Positions 9,132-17,098 of a stretch of DNA of 64,000 nt are shown here, piece by piece (positions within the stretch are counted from its first letter, which is position 1; each line of letters begins with the position of its first letter). The DNA comes from an uncultured Prevotellaceae bacterium. Its GTDB lineage: Bacteria > Bacteroidota > Bacteroidia > Bacteroidales > Muribaculaceae. The DNA lies in assembly GCA_900316835.1 (NCBI GenBank), contig ONEL01000001.1:248001-312000 (forward strand), given 5' to 3'. The translations under genes and the position numbers were made by a program. Under the pieces are notes generated by a model, which had not been told where the DNA came from, did not search any database, and worked only from the letters and a program-made list of their open reading frames with translations.

Positions 9132-11135
9132 TTAAAGTTTTTCGTCAATAATTTTTATTTTTTGCTCAAGCAGAGCAATATCGTCTTTAAGAGCGGCTAT
9201 CTTGCGTTCCATCTCTTTTACGATGGTGTTGCCACTTTGCGATCTTGCGGTAAAGAAGCCCATGTTGTTCTCATAGGTCTTTAGTTCATTACACTTCTGC
9301 TCAAAAGCTCTAACTAAGCGTTCGCGTTCATGATAAACCTTATCACTGCCTGACTGGCTCATGGTGTTCTCAAAATTAGTGAGACGTGCACGAATCGCTT
9401 TCATGTCAAATTTCTCAAAGGCCTTGTCAATAGCCTCCTTATAGGCAGCATAAATCTTATCTTTCTCCTTGTAAGGAACATGACCAATGGTTTGCCATTT
9501 TGCCATGAGATCTCGAATCATTTGTGGTGCCTCTTCAGCATTTTCCTCGCTCTCAAGTATTTTATTTACCTCGGCAATGATTTCTTTCTTTGCCTTGAGA
9601 TTATCATGCTCTATAGAACGCTGGCTAGATGTTTGTTTCTTCTTTTCTTCGAAGAAATAATCGCAGGCTGTAATGAAGCGTTTCCACACGGCATCGCTAT
9701 GCTTCTTTACAACTGGTCCTATAGTCTTCCACTCCTTTTGGAGTGCAATAAGAGCGTCGGTAGTAGATTTCCAGTCGGTAGAGTCTTTCAGAGCCTCAGC
9801 TTTCTCGCATAACTCAGTCTTCTTAGCCAAGTTAGATGCCAGTTCTTCCTTCATCGACTTGAAGAAAGCTGCTTTTTTAGCGAAGAAGTCGTCACACGAC
9901 TTGCGGAACCTTGAGAACAATGCCGAGTTAACTTTTCTAGAAGCAAAACCTAGTTTCTTCCACTCTTCTTGTAGGCCTATGATTTGTTTAGTAACCTCAT
10001 CCCAAGCGGCATAAGTCTTGAGGCCATCGGTCTCAATCTTCTCAATAGCTTCACAAAGTGCGGTTTTAGCGTCGGCATTCTCTTTCTCGCTGGCTTTGCG
10101 CTCCTCAAAGAATGCTTGATGTTTCTTGTTAATAACCGATGACGCATTCTTGAAGCGAGCCCACAACTGCTCGCGAATATCCTTTGCCACTGGACCAGTC
10201 TCACGCCACTTGTCATGTAGTGCTTGCAGTTTCTTGAATGCAGCTATAACATCGTTCTCTTCATCAAGAGCTTCAGCCTCTTCACATAATTGCTGCTTGA
10301 TTTCAAGATTCTTCTTGAAGTCATAATCACGTAATTCCTTGTTGATCTTTAGCAGGTCATAGAAGTTCTCAATAGCTTGTTGATAAGATTTCCATATCTC
10401 GGTAGTGCTAGTTGAAGGCACTTCGCCTATTGTTTTGAACTCTTGTTGTAACTGCTGCACATGCAAGAATTGGCGATTAATGTTATCGGGGTCTTGGGAA
10501 ATAGTTTTAATTTCCTCAATAATCTTATTCTTTTTCTCAAGGTTTGCAAGTTTAATAGCTTCTTGCTCAGCATTAAACTCAGCGCGTTTTTCCTTAAATT
10601 GACCAAGCATTTCCTTGAGCTTGGTCTCAAGCTCACACGCAGTAGCGACAAAAGCATCTTCCTCGTTTCCTGCTTCAACGAACTCGGCTTTCTCTTTAGC
10701 AATCTCCTCTTTTCGTAAAGCAAAGAAAGCGCCCTTGATAGCAGTTACTTTGTCTTTAACAATCTCTACTGGCTGCTGAAGCAGTTTCTCAAGTTCTTCC
10801 ACAAGCTGCCCTTTGTCGAGTGTAGAATAGTCGATATTAGGAAGTTCCTCCATCACATCGCTATCCTCCTGCTTTGATTCAGCTTGAGATTCAACAGGCA
10901 TTTGAACAGCCTCCGATTCTTCCACTTGTTCAGCTTGAGCATCTTCCTGGTGTTCGGCGCAGGATTCTTCCTGAGCCATAGCCGTGTTCTCAACTTGTTT
11001 ATCAACCACTTCCTCAGTCTCTGCTGCGGGAGTATTCTCTTGAGCCGTAGTTGCAGCCTCTTGTGCCGCCTCAGCATTTAGGGTAAGGTCTTTCTCGAAA
11101 TTTTCATTCGATTCTGACATTTCACGCGTTGTCAT
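9132..11135 (-). CDS. DUF349 domain-containing protein
   Basis: About 667 residues from the ATG at 11135 (MTTREMSESNENF); the frame extends to an ATG at 11207, but those extra 24 residues look like leader sequence. An acidic Glu/Ala/Gln-rich, probably disordered region (about residues 10-100) precedes at least five DUF349 repeats, each with a W/F-x-x-hG-x-V core and a helical tail ending near a paired aromatic (for example WRETGPV, WKKLGFA, WKTIGPV, WQTIGHV). The function of DUF349 proteins in Bacteroidetes is not established; the E. coli YhgF/DUF349-like relatives give little guidance. Cytoplasmic, no signal peptide. Monocistronic by context. Confidence 0.85.
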   Translation of the reverse strand: MTTREMSESNENFEKDLTLNAEAAQEAATTAQENTPAAETEEVVDKQVENTAMAQEESCAEHQEDAQAEQVEESEAVQMPVESQAESKQEDSDVMEELPNIDYSTLDKGQLVEELEKLLQQPVEIVKDKVTAIKGAFFALRKEEIAKEKAEFVEAGNEEDAFVATACELETKLKEMLGQFKEKRAEFNAEQEAIKLANLEKKNKIIEEIKTISQDPDNINRQFLHVQQLQQEFKTIGEVPSTSTTEIWKSYQQAIENFYDLLKINKELRDYDFKKNLEIKQQLCEEAEALDEENDVIAAFKKLQALHDKWRETGPVAKDIREQLWARFKNASSVINKKHQAFFEERKASEKENADAKTALCEAIEKIETDGLKTYAAWDEVTKQIIGLQEEWKKLGFASRKVNSALFSRFRKSCDDFFAKKAAFFKSMKEELASNLAKKTELCEKAEALKDSTDWKSTTDALIALQKEWKTIGPVVKKHSDAVWKRFITACDYFFEEKKKQTSSQRSIEHDNLKAKKEIIAEVNKILESEENAEEAPQMIRDLMAKWQTIGHVPYKEKDKIYAAYKEAIDKAFEKFDMKAIRARLTNFENTMSQSGSDKVYHERERLVRAFEQKCNELKTYENNMGFFTARSQSGNTIVKEMERKIAALKDDIALLEQKIKIIDEKL

Positions 11136-11257
11136 AATATTCTTATTTAATATAACTTTATTTATCTTACTTAAAATTTTAACTCCAAAAATAATGCTTT
11201 TTTGCAAAATAGCGAAATAAAATGGTCATTTTTTTTACAAAAGGCTATTTTTTACGG

Positions 11258-11291
11258 AAAAAGCAACCCTTTTTTATTGAATTTGGGTTGC
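11258..11291 (-). terminator. Intrinsic terminator after the M16 peptidase gene
   Basis: On the minus strand GCAACCC (11291-11285) pairs with GGGTTGC (11269-11263) around an A/T-rich loop and is followed directly by TTTTTCC. It lies about 35 nt past the M16 stop codon, so it should end the 131-aa/PPIase/M16 transcript. Confidence 0.75.
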
Positions 11292-11325
11292 TGTAATTAA
11301 TTAAATATCTATTTAATTTTATAGC

Positions 11326-12561
11326 TTAAGCGTTGGGGCCATAAAAAATGGTGGAACAATTGTCGCTATTGAAAAGAGTGGTTGCTACATCAATCAATTT
11401 GCTTGGCGATAGTGAGCGATATATTTCGTTCTCGTCATTAATGTTGTGAGCCCCCCACTGCAGTTCGTGCCTGGCAAGTGAATAGGCTTTCTCGGCATAG
11501 CCCACATTCTCAAACAGTTTGTTTGAGATGTATTTATTCACGCACTTATCAATTTCCTGTTGTGAGATGCCATCTTGTAGCTTGGCTATAACCTCATCAA
11601 TTAGATTATTAGCCTTATCAAACTCTGTGCCTTCGGCAAGGCGTGCTCTAACATAGAAGAGTCCAGGGTCACGAGAGCCCAGCACTGACGCATCGACATC
11701 AACAAACATGCTACTGCCAAGTATCAGTTCTTTATAGAATCTTGATGACATACCATTGCCTAGGACATCGCTAATAAGGTCGGTGGCTTGATATTGCTCA
11801 TCGGCACGCGCGCACATGTGATAAGCCCTAAAAATCATGTTACTGGGCACATCACACTTGTGAGTAATAAACCGGTGTTGAAGTTGTGGTGGCTCAACTG
11901 GCAGATTCCTATTAATCAACTGCTGAGGTTCAATATCTCCAAACCATTTCTCAACCAATCTTAGTGTTGTGTCGAAGTCGATATTTCCCGAAACGCACAT
12001 TACAATGTTATTGACAGCATAATGACGCTTGTGAAAATTAAGCACATCATCGCGGGTGAAGCCTCTTATAGTTTCAACATCAAGTCCAATGGTGGGCCAG
12101 CGATAGGGATGAACCTTGTAGGCCTGGCCGTGTTGAAGGTGCAAAATATCGCCATAGGGTTGGTTTAAATAACGCTGCTTGAATTCCTCGATAACTACAC
12201 TTTTCTGAATTTCTATATTCTCTTCGGTTAGAGCAAGGTTTATAAGCCTCTCGCTCTCAAGCCACAGCGCAGTTTCGATATTTTGAGCAGGGAGTATGTC
12301 GTAATAGTTAGTGACATCAATGTTAGTCCAGGCATTGCTATCTCCACCAGCTTCTTGTAGTGCGTCGTCATAACTTTTCACATGCTTGGTACCAGCAAAC
12401 ATGAGATGCTCCATGAGGTGAGCTAAGCCTGTTTTACCAGGGTTTTCATCACTAGACCCTACGTCATAGAGCAGATTAACGGCAACCATTTGCGTTGTCG
12501 CATCGTGATGATGGACAAGACGCAGGCCATTTTTAAAGCGGTGAGTTTGAAAAGAAATCAT
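11326..12561 (-). CDS. M16 family zinc metallopeptidase
   Basis: 411 residues, a single-unit M16 (pitrilysin/insulinase) peptidase. The inverted zinc motif HLMEH is at residues 48-52, and the distal glutamate block NIEIQKSVVIEEFKQR follows about 75 residues later, so the catalytic half is complete. No signal peptide is evident; the first residues go straight into the peptidase fold. The family includes processing proteases and peptide scavengers; the substrate is unknown. The start overlaps the end of the upstream cyclophilin gene by 4 nt (ATGA), so the two are translationally coupled. Confidence 0.92.
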   Translation of the reverse strand: MISFQTHRFKNGLRLVHHHDATTQMVAVNLLYDVGSSDENPGKTGLAHLMEHLMFAGTKHVKSYDDALQEAGGDSNAWTNIDVTNYYDILPAQNIETALWLESERLINLALTEENIEIQKSVVIEEFKQRYLNQPYGDILHLQHGQAYKVHPYRWPTIGLDVETIRGFTRDDVLNFHKRHYAVNNIVMCVSGNIDFDTTLRLVEKWFGDIEPQQLINRNLPVEPPQLQHRFITHKCDVPSNMIFRAYHMCARADEQYQATDLISDVLGNGMSSRFYKELILGSSMFVDVDASVLGSRDPGLFYVRARLAEGTEFDKANNLIDEVIAKLQDGISQQEIDKCVNKYISNKLFENVGYAEKAYSLARHELQWGAHNINDENEIYRSLSPSKLIDVATTLFNSDNCSTIFYGPNA

Positions 12562-13442
12562 TTCACAATTCTAGCCGAAATGATTTTGATGTCGTCAACA
12601 GGACGATCGTGAGTGCCTGTAGTCACATTCTGTATGCGATCAACAATGTCCATGCCAGCAATCACTTCGCCAAAGACCGTGTATTGTCCATCGAGATGTG
12701 GAGTTCCGCCCACTGTGCTGTAAGCGGCGATTTGCTCAGGTGTGAATTTAACAGGACTGGAAGCGTATATTTGTTGTGTCTTAGCGATTAACGAGTCGCG
12801 CAAGTTGTTCAATGACACAGTGTCGCCGAGCGCTTGCCATTGGCTTATTTCACCAGCATGCTGTTGAGCTAGTGAGTTGAAAATTTTAGACTGTGCCTGA
12901 TTAGCGAGTCGCTCAATCATGCCATTAAGCTGATACTCCGAGAAACGGCGCCCTGTAACAATATAAAATTGTGAGCCCGAGCTTTTGCGCTCGGGATTCA
13001 CCTCATCACCTTGACGAGCTGCAGCTAAAGCGCCACGCTTATGAAAGTATTTAGGGTATACAATCTCGGCGGGCAAGTCATAACCTGGACCTCCCGCTCC
13101 CAGGAATGTGTCGGCGAGAGCATTCTTTGAATCAGGATCACCGGTTTGTATCATAAAATCTTTTATAACCCTGTGGAAAAGTACACCATTATAGGTACCA
13201 TTGTTCACAAGTTTTATAAAATTGTCGCGATGCTGTGGAGTTTCGTTATATAGAGCAATTTCTATATTACCTAACGAGGTTTCGAGTATCACATGAGTAT
13301 TGGCCGAAAAGTCATTTTTCATTGTCACAGGTGCATCTTTAGTAGTGGATTGCGCATTAATAGCTACAGCACAATAACCTCCAATAGCTAAAAACATTAA
13401 AGTTATAACTCCAATCCACAATTTATTATTGATTTTCATCAC
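12558..13442 (-). CDS. Secreted cyclophilin-type peptidyl-prolyl isomerase
   Basis: 294 residues with an N-terminal hydrophobic signal (about residues 9-28) and a cyclophilin domain from about residue 50: VILETSLGNIEIALY, NGTYNGVLFHRVIKDFMIQTGD (residues around 85-110) and GSQFYIVTGR. An insertion of about 60 residues (ERLANQAQSKIFNSL ... KFTPEQIAAYST) separates the core from the final TVFGEVIAGMDIVDRI block; this insertion is frequent in Bacteroidetes cyclophilins. It isomerises X-Pro bonds during folding of periplasmic or exported proteins. The gene sits between a small hypothetical gene and the M16 peptidase, with which it overlaps by 4 nt. Confidence 0.92.
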   Translation of the reverse strand: MMKINNKLWIGVITLMFLAIGGYCAVAINAQSTTKDAPVTMKNDFSANTHVILETSLGNIEIALYNETPQHRDNFIKLVNNGTYNGVLFHRVIKDFMIQTGDPDSKNALADTFLGAGGPGYDLPAEIVYPKYFHKRGALAAARQGDEVNPERKSSGSQFYIVTGRRFSEYQLNGMIERLANQAQSKIFNSLAQQHAGEISQWQALGDTVSLNNLRDSLIAKTQQIYASSPVKFTPEQIAAYSTVGGTPHLDGQYTVFGEVIAGMDIVDRIQNVTTGTHDRPVDDIKIISARIVK

Positions 13443-13460
13443 AAGCTTGTGTTTTTGTTT

Positions 13461-13835
13461 TTAAATTCCCGTTGGATAAAGTCGCTTATAAATACGGCGA
13501 AAATTATCATCTTCATGTGCCAGTTGAGTAGCTCTTTGCTTGTAGTCATCCCCCCATATAGATGCTGCCAGAGCCGGGAGATAGGCGCGCTCACGGTCAA
13601 GTGTGATAGCTGCCTTGATGAGTTTGTCTATTTGAGTCCAATATTTCTTATTATCTATAGCATTCAAGTAGCGGGCTGTGCTCACTGCAAACTGTCCATT
13701 CTTGTCGACATTGATAATATTATTAACCAGCTCATCAATAACATCATCTATGTTATTGATATTGTTAGCAATATATTCATAGGTTAACAACCCGGTTGAG
13801 TCGCTTTCTAGCCTTTTCTTTAATTGGTCATCCAT
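13461..13835 (-). CDS. Hypothetical protein, helical, 124 aa
   Basis: From ATG 13835 the protein begins MDDQLKKRLESDSTG; an in-frame ATG at 13856 would add seven residues. No signal peptide. The composition (alternating acidic/basic residues, several helical segments such as DKLIKAAITLDRERAYLPALAASIWG) suggests a compact cytoplasmic helical protein. I do not recognise the family. It lies 18 bp upstream of the cyclophilin gene on the same strand and is likely the first gene of that operon. A TAnnTTTG box lies about 55 nt upstream. Confidence 0.7.
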   Translation of the reverse strand: MDDQLKKRLESDSTGLLTYEYIANNINNIDDVIDELVNNIINVDKNGQFAVSTARYLNAIDNKKYWTQIDKLIKAAITLDRERAYLPALAASIWGDDYKQRATQLAHEDDNFRRIYKRLYPTGI

Positions 13836-13888
13836 ATTTTTTAATATTATTTTCACCCAGCTAAAGTGGGGTCACAATTTTTACGCCA

Positions 13889-13896
13889 CAAAAATA
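13889..13896 (-). promoter_or_regulatory. Putative -7 box upstream of the 124-aa gene
   Basis: TATTTTTG on the minus strand (13896-13889) matches TAnnTTTG. No -33 TTTG is found at the usual distance, so support rests on one box and its position upstream of the 124-aa/PPIase/M16 unit. Confidence 0.4.
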
Positions 13897-14086
13897 TAAA
13901 AAAAATCCCAATTAAAAAACATTTATGGAATAAAGCTAGTGGGCAAGCTTGCCACTACTAGCATTATCGCTGAAATGACTATCGCAAAACATGCGGGATA
14001 TACATGCCCTACAATCACTTTATTGTCAATAACGCTAGAGAAACCTTATTAGAAATAATTTTGGACACACCACCTTCGATTAACAA
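13897..14086. other. Non-coding stretch with an imperfect palindrome
   Basis: No coding frame is convincing. An imperfect inverted repeat at 13935-13962 (GCTAGT, GGGCAAGCTTGCC, ACTAGC) could form a 12-13 bp hairpin but has no U tract on either strand. It marks the boundary between the housekeeping genes and the Rhs remnant region. Confidence 0.4.
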
Positions 14087-14248
14087 TTATTCTTTTGCTA
14101 TTTTCTTTACAGCATGGATAAGATCTCCCGAAGTTGTGACTCCTTCAACGGTGATAGTATAGCTAGAGCAACAAATATTGTAAGTTTTTCCCCTTAACTC
14201 AGCAATTAAAAAATGTGGTTTATTCTCAATAGAGATGCCATGAGGTTG
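14087..14248 (-). pseudogene. C-terminal coding remnant of unknown protein
   Basis: On the minus strand a 54-codon frame without its own start runs from about 14248 to a TAA at 14089-14087, ending ELRGKTYNICCSSY, then TITVEGVTTSGDLIHAVKK. It has protein-like composition and begins exactly where the Rhs remnant at 14245-14397 stops, inside the shared Rhs sequence. It is best read as the 3' end of a gene truncated when Rhs sequences recombined, perhaps an old cargo or immunity gene. No family recognised. Confidence 0.4.
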
Positions 14249-14397
14249 CGCTCAATGGCACCGTTGCGGTAGGTATAAGCTCCGCAGTAGTCGCGGGTCA
14301 TTTGCAAAATTACTTATAAAATCTAAGCTATCATAATATTTCACCGACAAAATTGAGCTTTTTACATCAAAAGAACCGTCCCTGTTGATGTAAGAAC
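14245..14397 (-). pseudogene. Rhs-core remnant A
   Basis: Minus-strand translation gives SYINRDGSFDVKSS, then ILSVKYYDSLDFISNF, the YYDxxDFI type of segment found in Bacteroidetes Rhs cores. A change of frame then leads into TRDYCGAYTYRNGAIER, which also occurs in remnant B at about 15025-15078. The two segments are adjacent here, so sequence between them has probably been deleted. The first segment matches remnant C at 16985-17065, on DNA as well as protein level. No start or stop context suggests expression. Confidence 0.6.
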
Positions 14398-14486
14398 AAA
14401 TCGGACATCTTTATTTTTTTGTCATGTACTTAATTTACTCTTTAAATTTTCAATTGTTTCTTTTAATGATTCAAAAATGTATTCCT

Positions 14487-14738
14487 TTAATTCTTATCAC
14501 TTACATAAATTTTACTAATAAATTTTACGATTCTCTTAAATAAGTATATTATCGTAAATATTAGAGACAAGCATGATATAATCCAAGGCATATCTTCTGT
14601 AAAAAAAATGACTAGATAACTTTCTAATGAACTCATTGTAAAGAAATGCCATAAAAACATATAAATCATGCAAAAAAAGGACCAAATACATATAAAGATT
14701 AGCAATATATGTATAATAATTATAACTATTTGTTTCAT
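14487..14738 (-). CDS. Small membrane protein, orphan immunity-like candidate
   Basis: 83 residues, strongly hydrophobic, with two or three membrane helices (about residues 4-32, 38-48 and 52-68) and a basic C-terminus (KRIVKFISKIYVSDKN). It begins 20 nt after the end of the Rhs tip pseudogene, the place where an immunity gene normally follows an Rhs toxin. Its DNA is very AT-rich compared with flanking housekeeping genes. I do not recognise the family; the immunity role is inference from position and topology only. Confidence 0.5.
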   Translation of the reverse strand: MKQIVIIIIHILLIFICIWSFFCMIYMFLWHFFTMSSLESYLVIFFTEDMPWIISCLSLIFTIIYLFKRIVKFISKIYVSDKN

Positions 14739-14758
14739 AATACCATAAAGATTAATAG

Positions 14759-15080
14759 CTAGTTTTTGAGTTCAGAACATCTTAGCGGAGAAGTCATACC
14801 AGCATACCAGTATAAGCCGTTCTCGCGGTCGAGTTCTTTTGAACTGTACTTGTATGGCTGGAGCAGGGTGTCGCTGGCGTTGATGAGGCCGCCGTAGGGA
14901 TAGTAGTCGTTGCGTTCTACCACGTTGTGGTTCTGGTCGAGGACGGCACGCACGTTGCCCTGATAGTCCTTGACCTGGACGTAGTAGGCACTGTCTTGCA
15001 TGAAGCCGTTGCCCATCATTATGCGTTCAATCGAGCCATTGCGTTAGGTGTAAGCTCCGCAGTAGTCGCGAGTCATGATA
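14759..15080 (-). pseudogene. Rhs core C-terminal region, broken (remnant B)
   Basis: Minus-strand reading gives TRDYCGAYT, a TAA stop, RNGSIERIMMGNGFM, then an unmistakable Rhs core: YYVQVKDYQGNVRAVLDQN, VVERNDYYPYGGL, LLQPYKYSSKELDRENGLYWY. After YWY the frame shifts: the expected YDFSAKM is present in another frame (about 14785-14800), after which a stop follows. So the gene has lost its N-terminal part, carries an internal stop and a frameshift, and has no toxin tip. Intact relatives are large YD-repeat proteins that deliver C-terminal toxins. The 86-codon open piece is not an independent gene. Confidence 0.8.
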
Positions 15081-15108
15081 TTTACCCAGTTATATCTCAT
15101 AAACAACG

Positions 15109-15715
15109 TTATTCTGTAAATTCAAAAATCTTTATATCATCAAAGTTCGAGGTTCGAATAGTGTCATTTCTCCAGTTTATATAATAATGATTTGGTTGAT
15201 TAGCATAATATATAATCATTAACTCTCCTTGATAATAATATAGTTTCCAGCACTCATCAACATCAAATGTTTCATAAAGTAGAGTTTTAGGATTAAACCT
15301 ATATTTATAACTAATTGTTTTGTTCGTATTTTTCACGAGTTCATAAGCTTCAACCCAACCGTGAGAAATAAAATTTGCATCCTTATTTCTAACCAAACTA
15401 TTTGCAAATGGATATTTTTCATGTGATACTAGGATCTCTAGTCCCAACTTTTTTTCAATACCTTTTTCATAATAAAAATCTGGTAATTCATATAAGTCTG
15501 AATCTCTTATCTCAATTGCATAAAAACTATTTTTCAAGCTATAATTAGAATAGTGTTTTATATAAGAATATAACTGACTAAAAAAAGATGAATCAGCTAT
15601 CTCCGATTGAGTTAGTTTTATTTTTGATTTTATAATTTTTTGCTTAGCATCTGTATTTATAATTACAGAAGAAACAACACAAAAAAAACAATAATGAATA
15701 CAATAGCTTTCTCAT
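15109..15715 (-). pseudogene. Frameshifted secreted hypothetical protein
   Basis: A 142-residue open frame (MKNSFYAIEIRDSDLYELP) is only the 3' two thirds of a longer gene. Upstream the frame continues through NTDAKQKIIKSKIK, and an ATG at 15715 starts a signal peptide, MRKLLYSLLFF, in a neighbouring frame. The switch falls in a run of eight T on the minus strand (15688-15681). With seven T the whole reading frame, 201 residues with a signal peptide, is restored. It may be a real mutation, a slip-prone on/off tract, or a sequence error. Product family not recognised; Tyr/Asn/Lys-rich, AT-rich DNA, within the Rhs remnant region. Confidence 0.55.
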
Positions 15716-15811
15716 TTATTTATTGGCTTTGAATTTGACTTAAAGTATTAAAGTAAAGAATGCCGTCACTTTGATGACACTCAGTGTTCTGTTGTCATGT
15801 GATCTATTAAA

Positions 15812-16945
15812 TTACCAAGAATATAAAAATGTAACTGAAACTATGTCCTTGATATTGTTTTTGTAATCTTTATCTACGACTCTCTTTTTAATTGATTCCA
15901 TAATAGGATATTTTTTATCTGGGGAGAACCAGCTGTAACAATCATAAATCATAATTCCTGTGGAATTACTAAATGTTCCTTTTGTTGAATCTTGGGATTT
16001 AACTAACACGGGGAATTCAATATGAGTATGTATTTTATTGACATAAACGCTTGAACTATCAGGCAAGACAAGTAGGCCGTCTTCATCCATTGAAATTGAA
16101 AAATAACTATTATTTTCCATATTGCAAAAATTAGTTTCTGCATTAAATAAGCAGGATTTTAGGGTGTTACCAAAATACAGATTTGAAGAAAAACTATATA
16201 GGCCAAATATTTCTCTATAGAAATTATAAATCAAGCCATTGGCCATCGTTAACACTGGTAACTCATTGGGATTAATTATTATATCTTCTTTCTTGGTTTT
16301 TACTGCAATTGGTAACATTAAAAAATCTGAATCACACGAAATTTCGACATCCATTAGAGATGTTCTCCAATAGATGGGAAAAGTATTTTCCTCAACATAT
16401 TTAACCGAATTATACTTGATGAATTTAGGTTCAGCTATATATTTATCTTTAGTTATATTTTTGGGAAAATAATTCTTCAAGCACAGTTTATTATCATCTA
16501 TAAAATAATACCATCTTGTATACAAATGATTTTCCCACTTAAAATTATCTGTATTTTCATATTTTATGACAGCATTTTCTTTAGCCCCCGATTTTTCAAA
16601 ATAATTTGAGGCAGCATTACCGATAACAGCTATAGGATAGCCATCATGAATGACATAACCTATCAAATTATCCCATGGTCGCAAATGCATGTGATCATAT
16701 AAAGTTATTATGAATAAAAGTTTATCATTATTATTCAAACTATCCAAATTTGTCAATTTAATAATAAAGAAACTATGATTATCTAACAAATTAAGTTGCT
16801 TACAAGTATTTATGAATCTAATAGATTCACACTTAATCGTGGGGTTTGAAAAAAACAAGTCACCAACAATGTTTTCTTTTGTGTTTTGAGCTAGAGAACT
16901 ACAAAAACTAAAAAACAAACATAATATAATTAACATCTTATTCAT
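15812..16945 (-). CDS. Secreted hypothetical protein, 377 aa
   Basis: From ATG 16945 the product starts MNKMLIILCLFFSFCSSLAQN, a good Sec signal peptide cleaved near SLAQ-N. An in-frame ATG at 16978 would add 11 polar residues and spoil the signal, so it is rejected. The mature part is rich in Asn, Tyr, Phe and Lys and has no repeats or membrane helices that I can see; I do not recognise a family. Base composition is clearly more AT-rich than sprA next door, consistent with horizontally acquired cargo. It lies between Rhs remnants B and C on the same strand. Confidence 0.65.
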   Translation of the reverse strand: MNKMLIILCLFFSFCSSLAQNTKENIVGDLFFSNPTIKCESIRFINTCKQLNLLDNHSFFIIKLTNLDSLNNNDKLLFIITLYDHMHLRPWDNLIGYVIHDGYPIAVIGNAASNYFEKSGAKENAVIKYENTDNFKWENHLYTRWYYFIDDNKLCLKNYFPKNITKDKYIAEPKFIKYNSVKYVEENTFPIYWRTSLMDVEISCDSDFLMLPIAVKTKKEDIIINPNELPVLTMANGLIYNFYREIFGLYSFSSNLYFGNTLKSCLFNAETNFCNMENNSYFSISMDEDGLLVLPDSSSVYVNKIHTHIEFPVLVKSQDSTKGTFSNSTGIMIYDCYSWFSPDKKYPIMESIKKRVVDKDYKNNIKDIVSVTFLYSW

Positions 16946-16984
16946 ATGGTTTTTTCTTTGAATTTCCTTGTGTGCCATACACTA

Positions 16985-17065
16985 TTACTACTCGCGAAGT
17001 TAGTTATAAAATCGTAGTTGTCATAATAATTCACCGACAAAATTGAGCTTATGACACCAAAAGAA
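16985..17065 (-). pseudogene. Rhs-core remnant C
   Basis: Minus-strand reading gives ISSILSVNYYDNYDFITNF, nearly the same as remnant A (ILSVKYYDSLDFISNF); the underlying DNA is clearly homologous over about 60 bp (compare 14310-14370). YYDNYDFI is a characteristic Bacteroidetes Rhs-core element. It sits directly between the sprA terminator and the 377-aa gene. Together with remnants A and B it shows that one or more Rhs genes once occupied this minus-strand region. Confidence 0.6.
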
Positions 17066-17073
17066 TGCAAAGA

Positions 17074-17098
17074 ATGCCGTCACGCTGTCGCATTCTTT
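17074..17098 (-). terminator. Hairpin after sprA
   Basis: Minus strand: AGAATGC and GCATTCT form a 7-bp stem directly after the sprA stop codon, with a 12-nt loop and T-rich sequence following. A similar short segment (AAAGAATGCCGTCAC) recurs at about 15756-15770, another sign of duplication in this region. Confidence 0.5.

Noticed and set aside
11136..11207. Longer N-terminus for the DUF349 protein
   Set aside because: The extra 24 residues read like leader sequence; ATG 11135 begins a typical acidic N-terminus.
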